Of a stretch of DNA of 64,000 bases, positions 1 to 8,112 are shown piece after piece. Every line of letters begins with the position of its first letter. Position 1 is the stretch's first letter. Made by a program: the position numbers and the translations under genes. The notes under the pieces were generated by a model. That model had not been told where the DNA came from and searched no databases. It was given only the letters and a program-made list of their open reading frames with translations. Origin of the DNA: CAYSGL01 sp964520985 (GTDB lineage: Bacteria; Pseudomonadota; Alphaproteobacteria; Micavibrionales; Micavibrionaceae); the NCBI GenBank assembly GCA_964520985.1, contig CAZFPB010000001.1, forward strand, positions 1,178,001 to 1,242,000, given 5' to 3'.

Positions 1-551
1 TCGCGCAAACCTGCCCGCCCGTGGAAGACGCTGATCAATCCCTCCCCCCCGCCGCGCGCGCGGCGATGCGCAAGACGCTCGGGCTGCGCGCCGTGATCGC
101 CGACAAAAAGCTCAATGGAATATTCTGCGGTATACGCCGCGATGAACAGGGTCTGCGCGCCAAAGAACGTGTGTTCTCGCCGCGCGATGCGGATGGCAAC
201 TGGAATTTCAAGGACCAACCGGCAGAGCTGTGGAATCAATATCAGACTGCCATGCCCGAAGGCGGCCATCTGCGCATCCACCCGTTATTGCACTGGAATG
301 AAAGCGATATCTGGGAATATATCCAGGCGCAAAATATTCCCGTCTGCGATTTGTATTTTGCGCAGGACGGTATGCGTTATCGCTCGCTCGGCGAAAAAGA
401 CACGACCCTGCCAACGCCGAGCCAGGCCGCCACGATAGATGACATCATTGCCGAATTGAACGGACCCTGCGTGTCGGAGCGCGCGGGCCGCACGATCGAT
501 GCGGAAACAGAAACCAGTTTTGAGCGCCTGCGCGCGCAGGGATATTTATAA
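1..551 (+). CDS. cysD: Sulfate adenylyltransferase subunit 2, C-terminal part (runs off window start)
   Basis: The reading frame is open from base 3, so the gene begins upstream of the window; the GTG at 21 is only an internal codon. CysD makes APS from ATP and sulfate as the catalytic partner of the GTPase CysN. Visible family features are the GIRRDEQGLRAKERVFSPRD stretch, the WNESDIWEYI segment and the C-terminal SERAGRTID followed by a GYL end, all typical of CysD rather than of PAPS reductase. It is followed after 3 bases by an acetyltransferase gene and then by cysNC, so the usual cysD-cysN pair is here interrupted by one gene. Identity is secure; the N-terminal PP-loop lies outside the window. 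Confidence 0.93.
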   Translation, partial: AQTCPPVEDADQSLPPAARAAMRKTLGLRAVIADKKLNGIFCGIRRDEQGLRAKERVFSPRDADGNWNFKDQPAELWNQYQTAMPEGGHLRIHPLLHWNESDIWEYIQAQNIPVCDLYFAQDGMRYRSLGEKDTTLPTPSQAATIDDIIAELNGPCVSERAGRTIDAETETSFERLRAQGYL

Positions 552-554
552 GCC

Positions 555-1046
555 ATGACGATAACCATCAGACATCTGGGGATTGAAGAGCTGCAGGATT
601 ATAAATCTATGCGCCTTGAAACCTTGCAGAACGAACCACGAGCCTTTTCCGGCGACTATGAAGAAGAAGCGGCGCAAGGCGATGACTATCACTGGATCCG
701 CCTGCAGGTCAGCACCGTCTATGGCGCGTATGACGGCGAAAAAATCATCGGCATGACGGGCGTCATCCTGTTCCGTGAAAAGAAACTCCAGCACAAAGCG
801 GCGCTATGGGGCGTCTATGTCAGCCCCTCTCATCGCGGCAAAGGCATCGCGCGCCTGTTGATGCAGCATGTGCTGGCCGAGATGCCGCCCGCCGTACGTC
901 AGATCAATCTGGGTGTCGTCGTAGAAAACCACGCGGCCGTTGCGCTTTATAAATCTCTCGGCTTCACCATTTACGGCGAAGAAAAAAATGCGTTCATGAA
1001 TGAGGGGCAGGGTTGCTCTGAATATCTGATGGTGAAGAGTGTATGA
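555..1046 (+). CDS. GNAT family N-acetyltransferase inside the cysD-cysNC operon
   Basis: 163 aa. A GNAT fold is indicated by the beta4-alpha3 acetyl-CoA site VSPSHRGKGIARLLM (about residues 91-105) and the following INLGVVVENHAAVALYKSLGF segment with its conserved Asn and Leu-Gly-Phe. The ATG lies 3 bases after the cysD stop, and the gene overlaps cysNC by 4 bases (ATGA), so it is embedded in, and probably translationally coupled with, the sulfate-activation operon. The acetyl acceptor cannot be told from sequence. It is unlikely to be needed for sulfate activation itself; a role on a sulfur metabolite or simple hitch-hiking are both possible. Confidence 0.85.
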   Translation: MTITIRHLGIEELQDYKSMRLETLQNEPRAFSGDYEEEAAQGDDYHWIRLQVSTVYGAYDGEKIIGMTGVILFREKKLQHKAALWGVYVSPSHRGKGIARLLMQHVLAEMPPAVRQINLGVVVENHAAVALYKSLGFTIYGEEKNAFMNEGQGCSEYLMVKSV

Positions 1047-2929
1047 TTCCTGTGCGGCTTGTCATTGCCGGCCATGTCGATCACGGGAAATCTACCCTGA
1101 TTGGACGCCTGCTGGCGGATACGGGCGCGTTACCGCAAGGAAAACTTGAAGAAATACAGGCGGCCTGCGATGCGCGGGGCAGCGCGCTCGAATATTCCTA
1201 CCTCCTCGATGCGTTTCAAGCAGAGCGCGATCAGGCGATCACGATTGACTCGACGCAAGTGCGCTTCCGCAGCGTCAAGCGCGCCTATACGCTGATCGAT
1301 GCACCGGGGCACAAAGAGTTTCTCAAAAACATGATGACAGGCGCAACGGGCGCCGATGCCGCAATCCTCATCGTCGATGTGAATGAAGGCTTGCGCGAAC
1401 AATCGCGCCGCCACATCGCGCTGCTCAAAATTCTGGGTTTTACCACTATCCTTGTTGTTCTCAACAAAATGGATAAAGCGGATTACAGCGAAAAAGCGTT
1501 CCGGCAGGTGGCTGAGCAAGTGAGCGACTATCTTGCCGCTTCCCATATGACGGCGATATCTATGATACCGGTCGCGGCGCAGGCAGGCGACATGTTGACG
1601 GCTCGCGGGTCGCGCATGGATTGGTATAAAGGCCCGACGTTTCTGGATGCGCTCGACGCACTGACGATAGCCCAGGATGATCAGCACGCCCCGCTGCGCA
1701 TCGTGATACAGGATGTTTACCGCCGGGAGGAAAAACGCCTGATTGCGGGAAAAATACTCTCCGGCTCTTTGACAACAGGCGCGCGGCTTTTGTTCTCACC
1801 GGGTAATGCCACGGCGCGTGTGGCCTCGATTGAACACTGGCCGGCGGCAGACAGTGAGAGCGCGCAAGCGGGTGATGCGGTTACGTTTACGCTGGACGAT
1901 GCGGTCTTTATCGAGCGCGGATATGTCGCCAGCCATGAACAAGACGCGCCGATGATGAGCGCGCAGTTTGACGCGCGCCTGTTCTGGTTATCATCCGAGG
2001 CGTTGACAATCGGGGCAATGTGTACGGTGCGCTATGGTACGACGGAAAGTAGTGCGCAGGTGCAGGCAATCCATCAGGTAACGGACACACAGGATTTATC
2101 CTACGATGAATGGACGCAGTCCGTCCCAAAACATGGCATCGCAAGCGTGACATTTACCACGCGCGAAAAATTACCGTTCGAGCCTCCGGGCAACGCGTCC
2201 TCTCTTAATCGACTGGTCGTCTATCAAAACGGCGACGTTGCCGGATGCGGGTTGATCGATATGAGCACCTATGCCGATCAGCGTCAGGCACCGCAGACAA
2301 AATCAAGCCATGTGACGCGGGTGCGTCATGCCGTGACACCGGACATGCGCACCGCGCGCAACGGCCATAAGGGCGGCGTTTTCTGGTTCACGGGTCTCTC
2401 CGGCGCGGGCAAATCAACAGTGGCGATGGCGGCGGAGCAGGCTTTGTTTGCGCAAGGTCTGCAGGTGTGTGTGCTGGACGGCGATAATCTGCGCCATGGC
2501 CTGAACGGCGATCTGGGTTTTTCGGCGCAGGACCGCGCGGAAAACTCACGGCGGGCGGGGGAAGTTGCCGCCCTGCAAGCGCGCAGCGGTTTGATCGTTA
2601 TGGCCGCCCTGATCTCCCCCTATCAGGCAGACCGCGATAAAGCGCGCGCGGCCTATCCGCAGGGTTTTCATGAGATTTATATCCGCTCTTCCCTCGATAT
2701 CTGCGAAGCGCGCGACCCCAAGGGCCTGTATAAACAGGCGCGCGCGGGACTGATTGCTGATTTTACCGGCATCGGCTCGCCCTATGAAGAGCCGCTTCAG
2801 CCAAACCTTATCGTTGACACGGCGGCGCAGGATGTCGATAGCTGTGTGGCGCAGATTGTGTCATACATCCGCGCGCATTGCTGTCTGTCTGCTCACCAAA
2901 AGGAAATTGATCGTGTCCCTGCCCTCTAA
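1043..2929 (+). CDS. cysNC: Bifunctional sulfate adenylyltransferase subunit 1 / adenylylsulfate kinase
   Basis: 628 aa fusion. Residues 1 to about 440 are the CysN GTPase: P-loop GHVDHGKST at 10-18, DAPGHKEF near 87, NKMD near 142, then translation-factor-like beta barrels. The C-terminal third is the APS kinase CysC: P-loop GLSGAGKST at about 451-459, DGDNLRHGLNGDLGFS, ISPYQADR and the DPKGLYKQARAG lid. With CysD it makes APS, and the kinase domain phosphorylates APS to PAPS. All motifs expected for both activities are present. It starts within the stop of the acetyltransferase gene (ATGA), and its 3' end overlaps the preferred cysQ start by 17 bases, so the genes are tightly coupled. Confidence 0.95.
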   Translation: MIPVRLVIAGHVDHGKSTLIGRLLADTGALPQGKLEEIQAACDARGSALEYSYLLDAFQAERDQAITIDSTQVRFRSVKRAYTLIDAPGHKEFLKNMMTGATGADAAILIVDVNEGLREQSRRHIALLKILGFTTILVVLNKMDKADYSEKAFRQVAEQVSDYLAASHMTAISMIPVAAQAGDMLTARGSRMDWYKGPTFLDALDALTIAQDDQHAPLRIVIQDVYRREEKRLIAGKILSGSLTTGARLLFSPGNATARVASIEHWPAADSESAQAGDAVTFTLDDAVFIERGYVASHEQDAPMMSAQFDARLFWLSSEALTIGAMCTVRYGTTESSAQVQAIHQVTDTQDLSYDEWTQSVPKHGIASVTFTTREKLPFEPPGNASSLNRLVVYQNGDVAGCGLIDMSTYADQRQAPQTKSSHVTRVRHAVTPDMRTARNGHKGGVFWFTGLSGAGKSTVAMAAEQALFAQGLQVCVLDGDNLRHGLNGDLGFSAQDRAENSRRAGEVAALQARSGLIVMAALISPYQADRDKARAAYPQGFHEIYIRSSLDICEARDPKGLYKQARAGLIADFTGIGSPYEEPLQPNLIVDTAAQDVDSCVAQIVSYIRAHCCLSAHQKEIDRVPAL

Positions 2930-3749
2930 GCTTCTTGTCCATCGCGGCGCGCTGACCAATATGGTGCGGCGTATTGCCCTAACGGCGGGAGAAATCACGC
3001 TCGATTATTTCGAAGAAGGCGGCTATCACGGCGCGCAGGAAAAAGGCGATGGCTCGCCGGTAACCGAAGCCGACCGCAAAGCCGAAGCGCATATTGTTGC
3101 GGCGCTCTATGACGCGGTACCGGGCGTACCGGTGATTGCCGAAGAACTGGTGGCCGAACAACGCTGCCCCGATATCGCGGGCGCAGAATATGTCTGGTTC
3201 GTCGATGCGCTCGATGGCACGCGTGAATTCGTCGCGGGCGGCGAGGAATATACGGTCAATATTGCACTGGTAAAGAACAAGGTGCCGGTACTGGGCGTTA
3301 TCTATGCGCCAGCCAAAGGCGAAATGTATGCGGGCTTTACCGAAGAAGACGGCACCACCAAAGCCTTGCGCTGGAGCGAGGAAAGCGACAAAGAAAAAGA
3401 TATTCATGTGCGCTCTGTTCCGCGTTCGGGCATGACCGTGATGGTCAGCAAAAGCCACGACCAGGCCGAGCAGCGCGATAAGATGCTCGCCCAGTATAAA
3501 ATTGAGAAAGTCATCAAGCGCGCCAGCTCGCTCAAGCTGTGCGCCATCGCGGCGGGCAAAGCCGATCTCTATCCGCGTTTCGGACCGACCTGCGCGTGGG
3601 ATATCGCGGCGGGACACGCCATTTTGAGCGCCGCGGGCGGGGGGATCAGCGATCAGGCGGGCAATCCGCTGTCCTACGGGCTCGACAATCCGCGATTCAC
3701 CAATCCCGGTTTTGTCGCCTGGGGCGCGCCGATCCTTGAAATATCCTGA
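2913..3749 (+). CDS. cysQ: 3'(2'),5'-bisphosphate nucleotidase CysQ
   Basis: 278 aa from a GTG at 2913, chosen because AGGAAA (2901-2906) sits at good spacing and the protein then begins where CysQ proteins do; the frame is open further upstream inside cysNC. Member of the inositol-monophosphatase superfamily: metal-binding EE near residue 77, DALDGTREF at about 98-106 (the consensus Pro after the first Asp is Ala here) and CAWDIAAGHAIL near the C-terminus. CysQ hydrolyses PAP, the by-product of PAPS use, which fits its place as last gene of the sulfate-activation operon. Cytoplasmic; no signal peptide. Confidence 0.93.
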   Translation: MSLPSKLLVHRGALTNMVRRIALTAGEITLDYFEEGGYHGAQEKGDGSPVTEADRKAEAHIVAALYDAVPGVPVIAEELVAEQRCPDIAGAEYVWFVDALDGTREFVAGGEEYTVNIALVKNKVPVLGVIYAPAKGEMYAGFTEEDGTTKALRWSEESDKEKDIHVRSVPRSGMTVMVSKSHDQAEQRDKMLAQYKIEKVIKRASSLKLCAIAAGKADLYPRFGPTCAWDIAAGHAILSAAGGGISDQAGNPLSYGLDNPRFTNPGFVAWGAPILEIS

Positions 3750-3762
3750 TATATCAAAGGGA

Positions 3763-3793
3763 AAGGGCCGGATAATTTTTTGTCGCGGCCCTT
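3763..3793. repeat. 8-bp perfect inverted repeat after cysQ
   Basis: AAGGGCCG (3763-3770) and CGGCCCTT (3786-3793) form a perfect 8-bp stem around a 15-base loop just after the cysQ stop. There is no T-run after the right arm, so it is a poor intrinsic terminator on its own. Its last two bases overlap the proposed -35 box of tRNA-Gln. Confidence 0.5.
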
Positions 3794-3820
3794 GATTTCA
3801 CGGAAAAACTCGGCTATTCA
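3792..3820 (+). promoter_or_regulatory. Probable sigma-70 promoter of tRNA-Gln
   Basis: TTGATT (3792-3797), a 17-base spacer and TATTCA (3815-3820) lie 22 bases before the tRNA-Gln 5' end, at the distance expected for a short leader. The -10 match is only moderate. Confidence 0.4.
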
Positions 3821-3842
3821 TAGCGACCGTTAAATAAAGCAT

Positions 3843-3917
3843 TGGGGCGTAGCCAAGCGGTAAGGCACTGGTTTTTGGTACCGGCATTCGGAGGTTCGAT
3901 CCCTCCCGCCCCAGCCA
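3843..3917 (+). tRNA. tRNA-Gln (anticodon TTG)
   Basis: 75 bases including an encoded CCA (3915-3917). The acceptor arms TGGGGCG (3843-3849) and CGCCCCA (3907-3913) pair perfectly. The anticodon stem CTGGT/ACCGG (3868-3872 with 3880-3884) encloses a seven-base loop with TTG at 3875-3877. The T arm reads GGAGGTTCGATCCCTCC. It stands alone after the cys operon and just before an AT-rich patch. Confidence 0.97.
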
Positions 3918-3961
3918 CTTTTTTTTAGACATTGATAGAGAGCTGTAATTCAGCGATTTTT

Positions 3962-3985
3962 GCCCCGTCTCATGGGGCTTTTTTT
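3962..3985 (+). terminator. Intrinsic terminator downstream of tRNA-Gln
   Basis: GCCCC (3962-3966), a 7-base loop and GGGGC (3974-3978) are followed by seven Ts (3979-3985). The position, 45 bases after the tRNA, suits termination of the tRNA transcript. Confidence 0.75.
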
Positions 3986-4192
3986 ATGGGTTTCTTTAGA
4001 AAATAAAATACTGCGGCGAATAGGCCGTTTTGTTCTCTTTGTATGCAACTCGAATGAAACTCACATTCTCTGTTAGGCAACGAGCGCCAATGTGTAACGA
4101 ATGTTTGAAATGAAGAGGAACAAAGGCTTGATTATTGGTATTGATTAAAATCTACTTTCACTCATCATTATGCCAGATATGGAGAGCTGATA

Positions 4193-4711
4193 TTGAAAAC
4201 AAAAATAATAATAATGGCAGGGTTAGCGGTGACAGCTCTTTTCGTATGCTTGATATCTATAAAATTAATGCCTTCAAGCGTTTTAAATTCCGAACTTTCA
4301 CAAACTTCAACTAAAACTCAACATGAGAATTCCATTCTATTTAATTGGGAAAATTATGCTGACGTTGATGACGCTATAAATGAGTTAAGAATTATTTTGC
4401 CGAAAGGTGATAGCAGAAGTCATGTTGAACAGGTTCTTATGAAATCTGACAATAAAATATTGCGTAAAATAATTAACATTTCTGAACACATTCAAAAAAC
4501 AGGCGGCCAATTAGTTGGCCCTCTTTATGACAAGATTTTATACGAAGATCCCGAATTCTTCAAAGTGACTACTATGATAATTTACTCAGTGAATGGATCA
4601 AAAAAGTTTTTACCTTCTACAGCGGCAAGCCCTGATATTATTGTATTTTATGATAAAGATAATAAATTATTGAATGTCATGGCCGCTAATAAAATTGTCC
4701 ATATTAGATAA
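4193..4711 (+). CDS. Hypothetical membrane-anchored protein, AT-rich, first of a paralogous pair
   Basis: 172 aa from a TTG at 4193 with GGAGAG (4181-4186) six bases before it; no better ATG precedes the hydrophobic segment. Residues 4-27 form one hydrophobic helix after two Lys, so the protein is either secreted or a single-pass protein with an outward C-terminal domain. The mature part contains GDSRSHVEQVL, which matches GDARAKVEEAI in the next gene, and both end in a strand pattern of aromatic residues and VMAANKI/IFASGIP. The GD-R-x3-V pattern faintly recalls BamE/SmpA-type repeats, but this is inference. Base composition is strikingly AT-rich compared with both flanks, suggesting acquisition. 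No function can be assigned. Confidence 0.7.
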   Translation: MKTKIIIMAGLAVTALFVCLISIKLMPSSVLNSELSQTSTKTQHENSILFNWENYADVDDAINELRIILPKGDSRSHVEQVLMKSDNKILRKIINISEHIQKTGGQLVGPLYDKILYEDPEFFKVTTMIIYSVNGSKKFLPSTAASPDIIVFYDKDNKLLNVMAANKIVHIR

Positions 4712-4763
4712 TGATATTTCATCATAAGAGAAAATTTTTGTGAAACAAAAGAGATAATAAATA

Positions 4764-5255
4764 ATGAGCTCATCAACCAGCAAAAAAAATCATTGTACGT
4801 TTATGGGGCACGTTCTTTATCGGCTTATTTATGTCTGTTTCCCATTTATACGATCCGCCATAGATTTCAATTTCAATTCAAGTAACTTCCAATTCGTTCA
4901 TTACAACGATAGTAACGATATCGCCAAAATACTTAAAAACAGAATTAAAGTCGGAGATGCCCGGGCAAAGGTAGAGGAAGCGATTGTTAACGCTGGTGGA
5001 AAAAGCTTTCGATCTGGATCTGCCAGTGACCGGAAAAACAAACCTGGATTTGGCTACGGATCTAATCATGGATTTTTAGAAGATAAAATAGATTTAGAAA
5101 ACATTGATTCTTATGTTGATTATAATATGCCTCAGAAAGTCTCAGCGTATGGTCGCGGTATGCCTGGCGGCCGGGGGCGTATTTTAAGCGCATTTTTTGA
5201 CACAGAAAGTAAAGTACAGTTGATATTTGCTTCTGGAATTCCAACCATTTATTAA
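4764..5255 (+). CDS. Hypothetical protein, AT-rich, second of a paralogous pair
   Basis: 163 aa, 52 bases after the preceding gene and on the same strand, so probably co-transcribed. AAGAGA lies about 11 bases before the ATG, a rather long spacing. Residues 13-32 are hydrophobic and could be a membrane anchor. The core IKVGDARAKVEEAIVNAGGK aligns with the preceding protein, and the C-terminal end (AFFDTESKVQLIFASGIP) aligns with its VFYDKDNKLLNVMAANKI. A middle Gly/Arg-rich part differs. An eight-A run at 4782-4789 is a plausible indel site, but the downstream frame is coherent as given. Function unknown; probably acquired together with its neighbour. Confidence 0.65.
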   Translation: MSSSTSKKNHCTFMGHVLYRLIYVCFPFIRSAIDFNFNSSNFQFVHYNDSNDIAKILKNRIKVGDARAKVEEAIVNAGGKSFRSGSASDRKNKPGFGYGSNHGFLEDKIDLENIDSYVDYNMPQKVSAYGRGMPGGRGRILSAFFDTESKVQLIFASGIPTIY

Positions 5256-5366
5256 AATTATTTCAAATATACTTGAAGACCACAGTCAACATTCAAGAAA
5301 TATTCTGAAAATTTACCACTCAGGCTTTTTTTCATTTAACAGCGCGCGCAGGCAATTATATCCATC

Positions 5367-5597
5367 ATGACAGACTCCCATCACCATCTTGAAGAAACGC
5401 TCGCGCATCAGGAGCGACAGATTCAGGATTTGAGCGATATGGTTGCCCTCCAGTGGCAGGAGATCGACCTGCTGAAAAAAGCCGTGCGCGGCTTACAGGA
5501 AAAAATGCTGCCCCTGACGCAGAGCGCCGGAGATACGCAAAGCGAAGGCCTGTCAGTGACCGAGCAGGCATTGCGCGATATGCCGCCGCATTACTAG
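5367..5597 (+). CDS. slyX: SlyX family protein
   Basis: 76 aa. The first 50 residues form a short coiled coil (ETLAHQERQIQDLSDMV...EIDLLKKAVRGLQEKM), and the protein ends in PPHY, the characteristic SlyX terminus. SlyX proteins are small and cytoplasmic, with no firmly established molecular function. The gene lies between the AT-rich patch and a convergent channel gene; only 17 bases separate their stops and no hairpin is evident there. Confidence 0.8.
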   Translation: MTDSHHHLEETLAHQERQIQDLSDMVALQWQEIDLLKKAVRGLQEKMLPLTQSAGDTQSEGLSVTEQALRDMPPHY

Positions 5598-5614
5598 GAC
5601 ATTTTACGTCCGGA

Positions 5615-6241
5615 TTATTCTATATTCGGCAGCTTCCAGCGCAACTGATAGGCCAGCAATCTTAAAGCCAGCCCGCCTGCGAACACGCCGAGCAGCGTGA
5701 GGGGCGTGATGAAATCCCAGACACCCATCAGATAAATCGTAATGGCGACCGCAATGGCGACACTGCCATAAAAACCCCGGTGCAACACTTCAGGGATATT
5801 GTTCACCAGAATGTCACGCAGGACCCCGCCGCCCGCTGCCGTTAAAAACGCCAGCGCAATAAAGCCAAAGAACGGTGCCTCTATCGACTGCGCAATCAAC
5901 GCGCCCGTAATGGCGAACGCCACCAGCCCGATGGCATCGCACACGATAAAAAGCCACTGATTTTCGACCGAGTTATAGCGCTGCAGCTTGAATAAAATAC
6001 CCGCGGCCGTCACGGCCAGCGCGACCAGAAACGGTTCGTTGCTGGCAATCACGACAGGCGTCTGATCGGTCAGCAGATCGCGCAGAATGCCGCCGCCATT
6101 GGCCGTCAGGAACGCGAGAATAAATAGCCCCATCCAGTCGAGATTTTTCTTTGCGCCGACCAGAAAGCCCGATAAGGCAAAAGCAATTCCGCCCGTGAGC
6201 GTGGCAAAATACATGATCTGCGATTGTACCAGCTCTTCCAT
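5615..6241 (-). CDS. TRIC-type (UPF0126, YicG/YadS-like) membrane channel
   Basis: 208 aa and almost entirely hydrophobic, with about seven membrane segments. It has the internal duplication of the trimeric intracellular cation channel family: NGGGILRDLL in the first half and AGGGVLRDIL in the second, the glycine-rich motifs that line the pore. Bacterial members are inner-membrane proteins linked to small-molecule or cation flux, physiological substrate uncertain. It follows an acyl-CoA dehydrogenase gene on the same strand by 23 bases, so co-transcription is likely although no functional link is obvious. Confidence 0.85.
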   Translation of the reverse strand: MEELVQSQIMYFATLTGGIAFALSGFLVGAKKNLDWMGLFILAFLTANGGGILRDLLTDQTPVVIASNEPFLVALAVTAAGILFKLQRYNSVENQWLFIVCDAIGLVAFAITGALIAQSIEAPFFGFIALAFLTAAGGGVLRDILVNNIPEVLHRGFYGSVAIAVAITIYLMGVWDFITPLTLLGVFAGGLALRLLAYQLRWKLPNIE

Positions 6242-6264
6242 GACGCGCTTCTCGTTCGCGCCAA

Positions 6265-7998
6265 CTACGCGAAACGTGCGGCGCTGACCGACGTCGCACC
6301 GTGCCGCACCACATGCGCCTGCGCAATCGCCATCGGCATGATATGATCGGCATAAAAACGGGCATGCAGAATTTTGCGTTCATAGAAATCAGCATCCTCA
6401 CCGCCTGCCATCAACTGCGTATGCGCTGCCAAGGCCGAGCGTACCATCATCGCGCCGCCGGAAATGATGCCGAACGCCTGCAAGACGGCATGCGATACCG
6501 CCGACACCTGCTCCGGGTTTGTCTTCGCCGTCGCCACGATCCATTGCGTCATGTTGGAGAGTGCGAGTAATCCATCTTTCAGGCTATTGGCCAGCACTTC
6601 CATGTCATCGCCGCTCGCCTCACGCAGGAAATGCAGCTGTCCTTCGCATTCCTTGATCCAGTGATAGGCGGCCTTGCCTTCGTCGCGCGCGATTTTCCTG
6701 AAACATAAATCCGCCGCCTGAATACCGTTCGTGCCTTCATAAATTGGCAGGATGCGCGCATCGCGATAAAACTGCGCCGCGCCGGTTTCCTCGATAAAGC
6801 CCATGCCGCCATGGATCTGCACGCCAATCGACGTCACGCTGCACGCCATGTCGGTGCACCACGATTTCACGATCGGGGTCAAGAAATCGACTTTCTCCTG
6901 CATGGTGATATCGCCCGCGCGCGCGAGGTCCAGCGACAGTGCCGCTTCATAGGTCAGCGCGCGGCCCGCTTCAATCTGCGTCGCCATGGTCAGCAGCATA
7001 CGCTTCACGTCGTCATGCTGCGCAATCGCCTTGCCGCCGCCCTGCACGCGCTCAGTCGCATAACTCAGCGCATGCTGGTACGACGCTTCTGCAATCGCCA
7101 CGCCCTGCAAGCCGACCGACAGGCGCGCATTATTCATCATCGTGAACATATACTTGATGCCTTCATGCTCTTTGCCGATCAGGTAGCCGACCGCTCCGCC
7201 CTTATCGCCAAACTGCATCGTGCAAGTCGGGGAGGCATGAATACCAAGCTTGTGTTCGATGCCTGTGCACATCACATCGTTGCGCGTCCCATCTTCCAGA
7301 AACTTCGGCACGATAAACAATGAAATGCCCTTCACACCCTCCGGTGCATCCGGCAATCGCGCAAGCACCAGGTGAATGATATTCTCGGCCAGATCATGCT
7401 CACCATAGGTGATAAAAATTTTCTGCCCGAAAATTTTATAGGTGCCATCGCCATTGCGCTCGGCGCGGCTGCGCACGGCGGCGAGATCCGATCCCGCCTG
7501 CGGTTCGGTCAGGTTCATCGTCCCCGTCCATTCGCCGCTGATCAGTTTTTCGAGATAGAATTCTTTTTGCGCATCCGATCCATGCGCCTCGATCGCCTCG
7601 ACCGCGCCTTGGTTTAACAGCGGGCAGAGACCGAACGCCATGTTCGCGCCCTGCCACATCTCCTGCACCGCGAACGCCACCAGCCACGGCAAACCCTGCC
7701 CGCCATGCGCCTGCCCGAACGGCACGGCGTTCCATCCGCCATCGCGATACGCTTCATAGGCCGCTTTCCAGCCTGGCGCGGTGGTAACAACCCCGTCTTT
7801 GAGGCTCGTACCCTTCTGGTCCCCGGTCTTGTTCAGCGGCGCCAGCACATCCCCGGCCAGTTTTGCCGCCGGTTCCAGTACGCTGCCGACCATATCGGCG
7901 TCCAAAATGCCCAGATCGGGATGCGCCGGCAGGTCTTCAAGCCCCACGACCCGATCCATCACAAACAGCATTTCTTTCACAGGGGGGCGGTAAGACAT
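6265..7998 (-). CDS. Acyl-CoA dehydrogenase, DmdC-like long form
   Basis: 577 aa from the ATG at 7998 (MSYRPPVKEML), chosen because AGAGGA lies at correct spacing; the frame extends 57 bases upstream without a better site. A flavin-dependent acyl-CoA dehydrogenase with the NLTEPQAGSDLAAVR substrate/FAD signature and IQIHGGMGFIEETGAAQFYRDARI near the C-terminal catalytic domain. The length and the extra C-terminal domain after YEGTNGIQA match the roughly 590-residue class that includes 3-methylmercaptopropionyl-CoA dehydrogenase (DmdC). The true acyl-CoA substrate cannot be read from sequence. Divergent from the transglycosylase gene with 114 bases between starts. Confidence 0.9.
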   Translation of the reverse strand: MSYRPPVKEMLFVMDRVVGLEDLPAHPDLGILDADMVGSVLEPAAKLAGDVLAPLNKTGDQKGTSLKDGVVTTAPGWKAAYEAYRDGGWNAVPFGQAHGGQGLPWLVAFAVQEMWQGANMAFGLCPLLNQGAVEAIEAHGSDAQKEFYLEKLISGEWTGTMNLTEPQAGSDLAAVRSRAERNGDGTYKIFGQKIFITYGEHDLAENIIHLVLARLPDAPEGVKGISLFIVPKFLEDGTRNDVMCTGIEHKLGIHASPTCTMQFGDKGGAVGYLIGKEHEGIKYMFTMMNNARLSVGLQGVAIAEASYQHALSYATERVQGGGKAIAQHDDVKRMLLTMATQIEAGRALTYEAALSLDLARAGDITMQEKVDFLTPIVKSWCTDMACSVTSIGVQIHGGMGFIEETGAAQFYRDARILPIYEGTNGIQAADLCFRKIARDEGKAAYHWIKECEGQLHFLREASGDDMEVLANSLKDGLLALSNMTQWIVATAKTNPEQVSAVSHAVLQAFGIISGGAMMVRSALAAHTQLMAGGEDADFYERKILHARFYADHIMPMAIAQAHVVRHGATSVSAARFA

Positions 7999-8112
7999 TG
8001 AGCTATCCTCTCTTTTTGGAACAATCAGTATAGGGCCAGACTGGTTAACGACCAATAATCAAAACTGGCACGCGGCTTGAAAGGCTCTATCCAGCTTCAG
8101 GAAACAGATATT

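Noticed and set aside
4764..4862. Possible frameshift in the second AT-rich paralog at an eight-A run; removing one A gives a more typical signal-anchor stretch (KKIIVRLWGTFFIGLF)
   Set aside because: That alternative frame meets a TAG after about 30 codons and would need a second, compensating indel to rejoin the conserved core, so the frame as given is kept.
3843..5366. Integration of the AT-rich patch at the tRNA-Gln 3' end
   Set aside because: I found no repeat of the tRNA 3' sequence downstream and no integrase gene, so an attachment site cannot be supported.
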